A stretch of 64,000 bases of DNA, taken from contig NC_034011.1 of NCBI RefSeq assembly GCF_000346465.2, positions 5,454,534-5,518,533 of the forward strand. Direction: 5' to 3'. The notes under the pieces were generated by a model. That model saw only the letters and a program-made list of their open reading frames with translations. It had not been told where the DNA came from and did no database searches. Made by a program: the position numbers and the translations under genes. The stretch comes from Prunus persica. Taxonomy: Eukaryota; Streptophyta; Magnoliopsida; Rosales; Rosaceae. Shown one piece after another: positions 36,621 to 47,390 of the stretch (position 1 is the first letter of the stretch; each line of letters starts with the position of its first letter).

Positions 36621-37884
36621 ATGTCACCGGCAAATGAGCAGCAGACGCCGGCCGGCTTGAACTACGACGATACCAAGTTGACCTTGGGGTTGCCTGGCTC
36701 GGGGTCTAAGCGTGGATTTTCAGAGACCATTGATCTTAGTCTTGGGAGCTCAAGCTCATCGTCGTCAAGATCAGGGGTTGAATGTTGTGATCAAGATTGT
36801 GCTGATGGTGATGGGGCCAAAACTCATAAGCCTCCAGCAGCAAAGTAAGACTGCCCACATGATTTTTTTTTGCTTAACTAAGTGAGAATTGAAATGGGTT
36901 TTCTTTAACCTTTGAGTTTACAATGTGTTTGATGAAATTATATGAAATTATATGAAAACTGAAGTTTGATGGTCAACATGTTTTTTTTTATTTTTTGTAA
37001 AATTATATGAAATTTGAAGTGGGGTTTCTTTAGTTTTCATGGTCCTCATTTTTTTTGGGTACAATTACAAGAAAACTGAAATGGGTTTTCTTTGATTTTT
37101 AAGTTTACAATGTGTTTGATGGAAGTTCTGTGTGAATATTTCAGGTCACAAGTGGTGGGGTGGCCGCCAGTGAGAGTGGCAAGGAAGAACTTGATGAAGA
37201 CGTGCAAGTACGTGAAAGTGGCAGTAGATGGAGCTCCATATCTGCGCAAGGTGGATCTTGAGATGTACAATAGCTATCAGCAGCTGTTGGGTGCTCTTGA
37301 GGACATGTTCTCCTTCTTGACCATCCGTATGTATCTTATCTCATCATATCTCTTCTAGATTTGATCTTCTTTGTAAAAAATTAAAAACCTATGTGATAAT
37401 TTTCATGTCAGGAGTTAATGGTTGATATTTACTGTTGATGCAGGTAATTATTTGAATGAGAGAAAGCTCATGGACCCTGCAAATGGAGTGGAGTATGTAC
37501 CAACTTATGAGGACAGAGATGGGGATTGGATGCTTGTAGGAGATGTACCATGGAAGTAAGATTTCAAATAAACCCTAACCATCTCTCCCCGAAATGTTAT
37601 TAGACTGTGAATTAAGACCACACACTCAAACGTTAATGGTTCTTATTCATAATCTGACAACATATTACTTGTATGAAAAAATTTTCGGCCAAATATATAT
37701 GCCTGGGGATTTTAATTTTTCTTTGTTTTACTAGATCGTGCATATTTACTTAACATCAATCCTGTCTTTTTTGTCTTTGAACAGAATGTTTGTGGAATCA
37801 TGCAAGCGGCTCCGGTTGATGAAAAGCTCTGAGGCAGTTGGATTAGCTCCAAGGACACCTCCAAAATCCACAAGCACGAGTTGA
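36621..37884 (+). CDS. IAA14-like: Aux/IAA auxin-response repressor, IAA7/14/17-like (4 exons)
   Basis: Exons 36621-36844, 37145-37326, 37444-37555 and 37785-37884 splice in frame to 205 aa. Domain I is KLTLGLPG (19-26). A second LxLxx-type motif, ETIDLSLG (35-42), matches the place of DLKLNL in the IAA7/14/17 group. Domain II is the complete degron QVVGWPPVR (77-85). The PB1 part has [17 protein letters not shown] and [16 protein letters not shown], and the end [10 protein letters not shown] is typical of the same group. A run of Ser (43-51) separates domains I and II. Expected role: ARF-binding transcription repressor degraded on auxin perception. The four-exon layout and placement next to another Aux/IAA gene recall the paired Aux/IAA loci of Arabidopsis (for example IAA1/IAA14, IAA3/IAA17). 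Clade assignment is from motifs only. Confidence 0.93.
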
Positions 37885-39280
37885 AAGACATGCCTTCTAC
37901 ATATGATAAAGAGACTGAATGAATGAAAAAAATATATGCATGTACAGAGGCTTTTTCTTGTTGGTAGGGGGGTTTTGATTAGATAGAAAAGTTGACAAGA
38001 ATAAGAGATCGATCTGTGATTCTCTATAAGTTGCATTTTTCCATTTTGGTATTAAATGCACTTGATGTTGTAGGCTTTTTCTCCCCATTTTTGGGTTCAT
38101 CACAGTTTTTCTTGGATTCCATACTCAGATATACACAGTAAGTTTGATGTATGATAAGACAAATTTTTCTTTCTGCATATTCAGTTTTGATATTGCTTTC
38201 AAATGCCATATATATTCTTCAATTCCCATTCTTTGCTGTTTTATTATTATTATTTTTTGTTTTTGGTTTTTGGTTTTTGTTTTTTTTAAATGAGAAAAAC
38301 ATCTATAGATACAATCAACAATTAGAGGTCATATCTCATATCCATCGGTTTAACAACTGGGATACAATTAGATTTGAATTCCCAAAATCTTGAAACAAAA
38401 TGGGCAGAATAGAGACCCATTGGCTTACTTGTAAACCCAAAGAATGCCCAATTTGTATCCTTCGTAACCCAGTCTGTTTCCAAGAGCATCATTTTTTTTA
38501 CTCTACGCACCAAAAGATTTTGTTCCGCAAAGTCAAAATGCTTTACAAGATTTCATTACCAAGCTGCTTCTGTAAGATGAAAGAATTCGCAACATGCAAG
38601 CAATATCCCAAGCACAGATGCCTTTCAGGAAAAGTACAAGAAATCTGCATTTCACTGAGGAAAAAAAGGGAAATACTTCCCTTCTTTCCCGTAAGTAGGA
38701 ACTCCTACATTCCTGTTAATGACAGTTTGATATGTGTGCATAATTTTTTCTTTTTTGGATTTTGATGAATTATTTTTATGTGTCAAACTATGATTTTCCA
38801 TAAGGAGGGAAGCAATATCCCGAAAGAAAAAAAAAAAGGTAAAGGAAATTGATTTTATGTTTTGCAAAATGAGGAGCCACTGAATGGGTCATGAGACTCA
38901 TGAGACTCGTGAGACCCATCACTCATCATGCAGTGCTCTATGACCTTATGGAAAAAAGAAAAAAGAAAAAAGAAAAAAGAAAAACATGTTGGATACTGAT
39001 AGTTACATATTTCTGCTCTAATTGCACATTTAAAGCTTCCATGTGGCAGCAGGTGGCAGAAGTTGTTTCTCATGGCTGGGACCATTATGTGATTGGTTGA
39101 GAGATGGAGAGATGGAGAGATTCAATTGCAAAAATTCATTATCATGGGTCATCAAAGAGAGCCAAGACAAAGAAGCTTTCATCCATTTCTATGCTCTACT
39201 AACAACCATAATAAATTTGGCAGTGAGAAAACCGTATCAGCTTTAAGCGAAGGCCATCTTTTTTTCCTTTGCTGCCTACA
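37885..39280. other. IAA7/14/17-like 3' UTR and intergenic, no gene seen
   Basis: Probably 3' UTR to about 38150, then AT-rich DNA with A/T runs. The frames at 38400-38765 and 38891-39308 lack recognisable features. Confidence 0.5.
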
Positions 39281-39291
39281 TATATATACCA
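39281..39291 (+). promoter_or_regulatory. TATA element of the CYSTM gene
   Basis: ATATATATACC about 55-60 bp upstream of the ATG at 39344. Confidence 0.5.
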
Positions 39292-39343
39292 TTTCTTGGT
39301 TCCTTTGAAATGTTCTTCTACAGCTTCTTATCGAAGAAAAACA

Positions 39344-39600
39344 ATGGCTGGTGCACCACCTACACAAAGGATGTCATGCTGTGATCAGGTCCAGAAGCGC
39401 AAGGAGGAGAAAGGCTGCTTCTATTCTTGGTTTGTTTATCATTAATCTTCACTTCCAATTTCCTCCATAATCTTCATCTTATGCATTACTTATGATTGGA
39501 TTGCATTTTATGTTGCAGTTTGTTTGCATTTTTCTGCTGCTGTTGCTGCTATAAGACTTGTGAGCCTTGCTTAAACGGCGTCTGCTGTTGCTGCCCCTAG
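39344..39600 (+). CDS. CYSTM-type cysteine-rich transmembrane module micro-protein (2 exons)
   Basis: Exon 1 is 39344-39429 and exon 2 is 39519-39600, giving 55 aa. The split codon TG|T restores a Cys across an 89-bp intron. The N-terminal half is polar (MAGAPPTQRMSCCDQVQKRK). After EEKGCFYSC comes LFAFFCCCCCYKTCEPCLNG and a Cys-rich end. This is the plan of plant CYSTM proteins of the PCC1-like kind, tail-anchored membrane micro-proteins often linked to stress or pathogen responses. Sixteen of 55 residues are Cys, 14 of them from residue 25 on. The usual hydrophilic segment near residue 12 (often SYxEHVQ) reads SCCDQVQ. Too short for a length-based gene caller. It lies 1.5 kb downstream of the second Aux/IAA gene and converges with the glycerate kinase gene, whose stop codon is 213 bp away. 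Confidence 0.8.
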
Positions 39601-39812
39601 ATATCTATACTTCAAAATATGTGCTATTGATTGTATGAGGAAAATCATGAGTTATTATGTGAATCATAAAATATGATTCTTTTCATTCGAGTAAAGTTAC
39701 ACTTACACATTACATTTTTACATTGACATTTTTCCCCATTACATTATGCTTCTCTAACAAGCAAATGACATCTCCAATATATCAAAATTGGACTTTAATG
39801 GCTCATAGTCAC

Positions 39813-42800
39813 CTAGTTCCCAAGGATAGGGTTCCTTCCCTCATCAATTTCTATGACGATGAGGCGCTTTGGGTCCGACCCTTCTGGTCCTTCCGAGTAA
39901 AGGGTGGGAAGGTAAGCATTGTATGCTGGCAAGTACCGTGAAACAAAATCTTTTACCTGCAAAACAAGCTCTCAAAGAGCATCAGTTTCAGGTTATGGAA
40001 CCTACTGCAGGTTCAGCAGACGGTTTATAAGATACAAATATAGATAGACTAGCAACCTCGTCATCGGACATTCCAGGCTTCCCGTCCTCTCTCATGGCAA
40101 TCTCTGCCTGCAAGTTCAGGGAAACACTTGTTAATTAAGCAACGACAATGAGAAAAAGTACTTAAAAAGAGAAACACTGCATTTTGGTTGCACGAAGATG
40201 TAAACATGAAACCCCACCTGCAAACGCCACTGGTACACACAGCTCGGATCCTTGATCTTGATAATTATCCATGCTTTGATGAACTTATACCATGCATCAT
40301 AATAAGCTTCAAGATTTTTATTTACTGTCTCCAGCTGTTTAATGAAAATTTCGCATTAGAGCTGTAACTGTCTTTAATAGAACTAAAATAATTAATGAAT
40401 TTGAACTGGGCGCAAGTAATATCAACAAAGCCCCACAATATATTTCCAGTCCTCTAACCTGCGGATCAACTGCTTTGACAACTTCCACAGGAAGGGGTTT
40501 GAAACCAAGCATCCAACCTTCAAATAGAACAACCTACATAACCAGCCAAAACACAAAAAAATTGCGAGGTGAAATACTCTTTCCAGAATTTTCTACAAAG
40601 CCTACTGAAACCACCTAACTAATTACCTTTGGGTTTGACCTATTGATTTCACATCCAAACCCTATTATTACTTCTAAAAAACACTTCAACATAGCATTTG
40701 TGAGATCTTGATTCTTGATATGTTCAAACATCTATCTTCATATAATCAGGTTGCTACATGGGCCATACAGTATCAGCCCCCCAATTTGCATCAACCTAAG
40801 CCCACTGATTGCCAGACATTACAGAAAATCCTCTTACAGACTTACTGTAAGTGGCCCTTCAACCTCTGGCCATGTTGACGGATCAGCCCTGTCACCCTTT
40901 CCATTGTAAGCGGACTGCAACATGAAACAAGTTATAAAGAGCCACTTTGAACTAAAAACTGGTTGATGGAAAAAATAATAATAATAAGAAAAGCAAACTT
41001 TCACTGTTGTGCACCTTATCATATCGGGGTAGCTTCATCTTCATACCTGAACAATTTAGATGTGGATAGTTATGAAACAGGCATGCATTTATAGCGGAGG
41101 AAAATGAATAGAGGAGAATCACCTTCTTTACTCAATTTGCTTAGATCAGACAGGGTTTCAACAGAGAATGTAAGATCATGACTCCCTGCATTTCCACGTA
41201 ACTACAAGCCACGAGAAATAAAAGAATAGACAGTGTTATTGATAAGAAAGCACGTTCAGTTTCTAATGAGGTACAATCAACTTGTTAACTATCTTAAGTT
41301 CAATTACTTGGAACATATGTTGATCGCTACCTCTAAAAGTGCATTTCCTGGATTTGCTTCTCGTAGTTTGGCCTACAAATAATACAATATCACATCAGAC
41401 AAAAAAAAATATAAAGAAGAATGTGCCACAAATTTCCTAAAAAATACCTGACCCTCTGCCGTCAAATAAAAGTCATCAATGGATATTGAGGCAGACTTCC
41501 TGATATTTGAACATATTGTCAGCAATACCAAATTCCTTTATCTTTTTATGAATCATCTAGAGTATCAGTTTCTCATAGCTTACCGGCCCGTAATTTGGAA
41601 TAGATAATTAAGAGCAAACACAAGTGTAGTCTTTCCACAACCTTGTGGTGCACTAAAACCAATCTGCATCACAGACCAAAAATCAGCACCATAAGACGAA
41701 ACAAAGACTAAAAATAAACAATGGCAGCAATCACTCTTCATAGATGCAATCATTTCTGGAGACAGATATACCTTTTCAAATGCCAATAGAATTCAACCCA
41801 ATACAGAAACTTAAGAGTACCAAAAAAGAGGGGATAATTTGAGTAGAAATGATGTACCACTAGAGGAGGTATATCTTCTCCATCTTTGTACAAGGATCTG
41901 TGCTGAGAAATCTGATCATCACACCAAAAAAATACTGGAATATAGTAGTGATAAAGCCTAACTTTTTGAGGCTCCGTCAGATACAATTCATTGAGCTGAA
42001 ACAGCCGACAGAGGTGCAACCCATAGGACAACCATTTGTCAACAGACTCAGCCACTGCTTCTGGGGTCAGACCCAATTTGTTTATCAATGGACCTGAGCA
42101 TATAAAGTTAAAAAGGTCCTGCACAGAAGAAACTTCTGCAGGCTGTGTAGGAAACACAGAATACAATTGGCCCTGCCCACATTCACTGCCGGCAGCATTG
42201 TTGTGATGCATAGAATTGTCTTGCATCCAGGAACATCCACTGCCTGCAAGAAGAATCCCTGAAAGAGAAAAGAGGTGAAGAACAGTCTTGCTGTGATCAA
42301 CTCCAATTGCAGCCACGATATAGACCATATTGAGACTATTCAGCTTGACCCATTACTATATATTAAAAATATTTTGCATGGTATATATATCTGCGAACCT
42401 ATATCCGTATTCTATATGATCACCAATGAACAAAAGGGCTTTTTCCTTCTATTTTTGTTAAGTTAAAGGAAAAGATTCCCCATGAAAACCAAATGGAAAT
42501 AGATTCAGAATATAACTAAAGATAGTGCAAGACATAAATGTAAAAATTCTAAGCCCTAAAACTGCAGTAAGGTTAGCTAAGTTTCCAAATCAGTTATTCA
42601 ACATACAGGCAATCAATAAGCTAAAAAGTGGATAGGAGAAGATATTTAGCTCTAATAAGAAGAGATATTTAGCCTTAATAAGAAGATTGTACTTGTATCT
42701 GAGTAAATAACACAGGCAGGGGTCATGAGGAAATAAACGATGTCCTACAAGGCGAAAAAAAGCAGCTAAGTTGATCCACCTCAAGTAACTAAGGTATAAG

Positions 42801-44083
42801 CCTTAGTTGTAAATTTCTGTTAGTTGACCAGTACTTTCAAACAAAGTGGTTCCTCTCCTTTTTCACAAGAGCAAGTTATCGGTTCAACCCATGAAAGAGA
42901 TGGGATTTGTGAGGAATAGGACCAGCTTTCAACCAATGGAAGATACATAAATTTTTTAATAAGAAGGCTAGACCCCAAAAATGGAGAGATGAGGAGACAT
43001 TACAAATGTCCAACTGCAATTAGTTAAACAAGCTCCCTAAGAGAAAGGACAAATAAGCTCACAGCTCTAAAGAATTGAAGGAATCCATCCATACGGCTTT
43101 AGTAAATTGTGACCAATCAAACACTGTCCCCTAAAATGCCAATATCTTATGTACGAACCTCCAAAAAGAGAACAGTGGTTTTTCAGTAGTGTATGGATTG
43201 CATGCTAATTTGCTTCCAGTAAATACAGTTTTTATTCCAAAGATACCGCAACGATGTGGACTTTGATATTTCAAAACTTCATTGACAAGGGCTCAAAATT
43301 GTTGCTCCAGTTTCATGATATCTACGGCCTGCTCTTAGGATACTCAAGTGTCAGGACTTATCCTGTTGAGTACTCCATTGATGCCATTTAACCAGAAGTA
43401 TTCAACATTGCATCTAAATAACTATATACATGTTAACCAGTACTTCTGGCACCAGAAAAGCTGAAGAATATATACATATTGCAAGAATCTATCTTAACTT
43501 CCTACAATGTTTTTGTCCCGTTTTCTTATGAACCCTTAAAATCATTTTTTCCTAAAATTACCCAAGAACAACTACGTACTGCAGCTTGAACCAGGCCTGG
43601 CATGGGAAAATTGGACCCTTTAAACCATTCAGCTATCCCATGAGGGGCAAAGCATGAGACTTTAATAAATCTCCAAACTTCCCATTCTTTTTTTTATCAT
43701 TTTGCTTTCTATTTTGATCAGATTCTCACTCTTCCTGAGCAATTATCGAATGCAGGATAAAATGTATGTAACAAGAATCAAATTCACATTGAGTAGCAAG
43801 CAAAGTAAATGGAGAAGTAAATGAAATTATATCTGGAAATAGAAAAATTACCAGACTTTGAGAAATGGGTAGGCATTGCAGAGAGCTTAGATGATGGGTA
43901 TGGTCTATTTGATCCATAGAGGGAAGAGAGGAGAGAGAAGTGATAAGAATGAGACAAAGAATGTGATTTATTACTACTATTGGACTTACTAGTATTACAG
44001 AAAGAATAATAACAATTAGAAACAGAGAGAGGGGGCGTAGGTGGCCATGGCTGAGATAAGATATTCAAGGCCGCCATTTTCAT
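39813..44083 (-). CDS. GLYK: D-glycerate 3-kinase, chloroplastic (12 exons)
   Basis: Exons, 5' to 3': 44083-43852, 42258-41858, 41663-41584, 41499-41448, 41372-41331, 41201-41123, 41046-41015, 40914-40846, 40533-40459, 40334-40218, 40107-40057 and 39956-39813. All junctions are GT-AG and in frame; 457 aa, close to the Arabidopsis protein. The enzyme phosphorylates glycerate to 3-phosphoglycerate, the last step of photorespiration, in the stroma. Exon 1 (77 codons, Ser/Asn/Pro-rich, few acids) is the transit peptide. The Walker A motif APQGCGKT (216-223) follows IGFS at the start of exon 3; KSASISIDDFYLT supplies the acidic Walker B-like stretch; LPRYDKSAYNGKGDRA, VVLFEGWMLGF and VSRYLPAYNAYLP are family signatures. 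Intron 1 (1.6 kb) separates the transit peptide from the catalytic body. A retrotransposon block begins 336 bp upstream of the ATG. Confidence 0.96.
42259..43851 (-). other. GLYK intron 1, possible internal promoter region
   Basis: A 1.6-kb intron between the transit-peptide exon and exon 2. In-frame Met codons at residues 89 and 94 in exon 2 could start a protein without the transit peptide. In Arabidopsis, GLYK is a known case of phytochrome-dependent alternative promoter use giving a cytosolic form. Whether that happens here cannot be told from sequence. Confidence 0.4.
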
Positions 44084-44419
44084 CTCTCTCGCTCACTCTG
44101 TTGATGATGTTTTCCCAAAGCTGTGCAGGAGATATAACCAATGGTCATGGTGGTTCTGTGTGCGGTAACGAGGGTAACGATACTTGTTTGTTGGAAAGTA
44201 CTAAACTACCCATACTTATCACTGTTTTCTCTCTTTTTTGGGTCGTAAAATCCAATGCTTTTGTAGTGGATGTATGAAAAAGCAAAAATTGTAGACATCC
44301 ACCACTTCGAAATTAATATTTTATTACCTGCAGGGTGACAAATGGATAAATTTAGTAGTAGGTTTTTTCTCGGTTGTTTTGTTATACAATCGAGATTAGA
44401 AGAGGGAAAATCAAACTTA
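44084..44419 (-). promoter_or_regulatory. Remaining GLYK upstream region
   Basis: 336 bp between the GLYK start codon and the left LTR of element C; the last five bases (44415-44419, ACTTA) are the target duplication. Any element farther upstream has been displaced by about 11.8 kb. Confidence 0.6.
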
Positions 44420-44772
44420 TGTTGTAAATAATATTGGTGAAGCCCACATAAAGAGAAATGATGGAAGAAAAATGATCGTATTGAGTATGATAGTCAAAAG
44501 GAGAAATGATGATGTTAGAAAAGAAGGAAGATTAGTCAAAAGATGAAATCATTATGTTGGGAAGATTAGTCTATAAATAGGCTCGCTCATTCACTTGTAA
44601 AACACACCAAAAAGAAGAGAGAAAGAGAAAGAGTGAGAGTTAGAGAGAAGAGAAAGAGTGGAGTCTATCTGAGGAGAAATTCTGTCAGTGTAAACATTAC
44701 AAAGAGAAATATAATTCCACTCTCAATATTACAGTGGTACTTCTCATCACTGATTATTCTAGTTTTATAACA
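44420..44772 (+). repeat. Element C 5' LTR
   Basis: 353 bp with TG...CA ends; TATA-like CTATAAATAGG at about 44571. Confidence 0.93.
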
Positions 44773-45013
44773 CGTTATCAGCACGAAAGTCTCTCATTTT
44801 TATTTTTGAATTTTTTCCAACTCAACACTATGTGGTTATTTCTCTGTCTCCTCTCTGTCATATGTCTACTCTCACTTTACTACTACGACGACATGCAAAC
44901 TTTCTTTTTTGTGTTCTCACAATTTCTATGTTGTTTCATCCATGCTTGTTTAATTTACTTCTTTGTAACGTAATTTGAAATGACATGGTTTTTATACCCC
45001 GTCCTGTTATTTT

Positions 45014-45648
45014 ATGGTGGTGTAATTTTTTTTTACCCATCGCGTTGTAACACAAATTATTGTAATAAAATGGTAGTGTGATCTTAAAACCCATCTATTA
45101 TATCTTGAATAGTGGCGCAGTTATATTGCCCACAATATATGATATATTATGCACTTCTTATACATTAGGTGGAGGTTTTTTTTATCCCCACATTTATTTT
45201 ATTTATGGTATGGAGTAGGTTTATTACCCATACGGTAATATTTATTTAAAAGGGTGGCGCGGGTTTATCGTCCATGCCTTTACTTTTATTTAAAAGTATG
45301 GAGCAGAATTAGTGCCCATACAAGCACATTTACTCTTACTTAAACTATGATGTGGAATTAACCCTCATACTTTATGAATTTACTTTACTGCACATTTACT
45401 TTTATTAAAAGTATGATGTGGAATTAACCCTCATACTTTATGAACCCTCATACTTTATGAATTTACTTTACTGCACATTTACTTTTATTAAAAGTATGAT
45501 GTGGAATTAACCCTCATACTTTATATTTCCTTTTATTTACAGTATGGTGCGAAATTAACGTCCATACAGCAAACAATTTACTTTATGAATTTACTTTACC
45601 GCACATTTAATTTTATTTAAGGTATGGTGCGGGTTTATCGTCCATACC
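45014..45648 (+). repeat. Array of about twelve short hairpin units in the element C leader
   Basis: Between the 5' LTR and gag, units of about 22-30 bp recur with self-complementary ends, best seen as GGTATGG...CCATACC or GTATG...CATAC, around a loop like TGCGGGTTTATCG. Approximate positions: 45014, 45071, 45111, 45166, 45206, 45251, 45294, 45344, 45410, 45493, 45541 and 45621. Spacers are AT-rich (TTTACTTTTATTTAAA). Units at 45344-45520 also lie in a longer tandem repeat of about 65-85 bp. The first four units are weak matches. Function unknown; RNA structure in the genomic transcript is a reasonable inference. Confidence 0.75.
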
Positions 45649-45762
45649 AGCAAATTCATAGCACTTTATTTTTATCATCAATTAATACACCTGAATAATG
45701 AGGGCCTGAAATTCCTATTAATAAGTGGCTTAATGTCCCAGATCTCGAGCCTAAAGTTTCGG

Positions 45763-47149
45763 ATGGCAAATTTGGCAAAACTAGAGTTTGCTGCCTTGGA
45801 CCTTTCCGGGGACAACTATTTATCATGGGTCCTGGATGTCAAAATTCATCTACGAGCCAATGGCCTCGGATAAACAATTGTAGATGAGAATGATGCTTCG
45901 CATGAAGAGAATGCGAAGGCCATGATCTTTCTTCGCCGCCACATCCATGAAGCGCTGAAGAGCGAATATGTGGTGGTTGATGAACCGTTGGTTCTATGGA
46001 AAGCTCTAGGTGAAAGATACGATCACCAGAGGATGGTGACTCTCCCAAGAGCTAGATAGGAATGGACTCACTTGAGATTTCAAGATTTCAAGTCAGTGTC
46101 CGAGTATAACTCTGCTATGCACAGAATTACCTCATTAATGAGGCTATGTGGGGAAAATATATCTGAGGAGGATATGCTCGAAAAAACTCTGAGCACTTTT
46201 CATGCTTCAAATGTCCTCCTTCAACAGCAATACAGACATAGCGGTTTCAAGAAGTACTCGGAACTTTATCTTGCCTATTGTTAGCTGAGCAGAATAATGA
46301 GCTCTTATTAAAGAATCACCAATCTCGCCCAACAGGCTCAGCACCACTTCCTGAAATAAATGCTGCATCTCAGGAAGTGAATGCCACTTCATCTCGTGGT
46401 AGTATCCACAAACGTGGGCGAGGGGGCAAGCGCGGCCGCTGGTAAGGAAGCAGAAAAGATCGTGGTGCTCGTTCAGAGGGTTTAGGTCCAAGGAGCGGTC
46501 CATCCACGAATGAAAAAATACATCCCGTAATAAGGGAAAGGCACAGATGAGCCATGTGCCTATAAATGTTGAAAGCACTTGTCACAGATGTGGTGCAAAG
46601 GGACATTGGGTGCGCGCATGTCGTACGCCCAAGCATTTGGCGGATCTCTATCAAGCTTCACTTAAGAACAGGAAAGTGGAGATAAATTACATTGATCATG
46701 CTCCACCAGCCACAGATGGCTCATCAAAAATATCGCGTCAGCTAAACAAGACGCATCTGGATGTTTCTGACTTTGTTACTAAAAAGGGAATGAAGCTTCT
46801 GAGTCCGAATTAGATTAAATTCCTTAATGTACTATTTGTATTAGCTGAAGTGTTGTTTAATTTTTCATTTCAATCCAATAAAAGTGGTAATGTTTTCTTC
46901 TTTATTGATTACAGTGTGTGTGCTTATTTGAAGGCATGGATGTTGGATGCCCTCAAAACAAAGGTTATGGCAAAGATATTTGTCTCGCAGACAGCGCGAC
47001 TACTCATACGATCCTTCAAGATCGGAAGTATTTCTCAAAATTAATGCTTACAAAAGCAAAGGTAACAACCATATCAGGTCCTGCAGATCTGATTGAAGGC
47101 TCAGGAATAGCCCAAATTATGTTACCAAATGGAACAATACTGTCCATTC
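45763..47149 (+). pseudogene. Element C gag and protease start, degraded
   Basis: The gag frame opens at 45763 (MANLAKLEFAALDLSGDNYL, the copia gag N-terminus) and is stopped by TAA at 45871-45873, then by TAG near 46056. The part from about 46072 (FQDFKSVSEYNSAMHRITSL) loses frame near 46270. A zinc knuckle CHRCGAKGHWVRAC is readable at about 46574-46615. The protease motif DSATT occurs at about 46993-47007, and the frame continues to the insertion point of element B after a PNGTILSI segment. Confidence 0.85.
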
Positions 47150-47383
47150 TGCTAAAATATGAAAACTATGAGAGAATATTTGTTTGTGGGAATTTTCTGT
47201 GTATTCTTCTCCTTGTAGGAGGTCATATTTATAATACAACAAAACCTGAATGGGCAAGTAAATAATAAATTCCTAAATCCATTTACAGTAGGAAATCAGG
47301 AATTAAAGTAAATCAATTACAATTATAATAGGAATTCTTGGTGTGTAAGGAAAGTAAGTCAATATCCACAAGTCACGCCAACA
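47150..47383 (-). repeat. Element B 3' LTR
   Basis: 234 bp; on the + strand it starts TGCTAAAATATG and ends CACGCCAACA. Confidence 0.95.
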
Positions 47384-47390
47384 CTCCCCC

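Noticed and set aside
38400..38765. 121-aa plus-strand frame
   Set aside because: No recognisable domain, AT-rich, overlaps minus-strand frames of equal quality; likely chance.
45344..45520. CRISPR-like spaced repeats
   Set aside because: Units are short, imperfect, self-complementary, AT-spaced and inside a eukaryotic LTR element; no cas genes or unique spacers.
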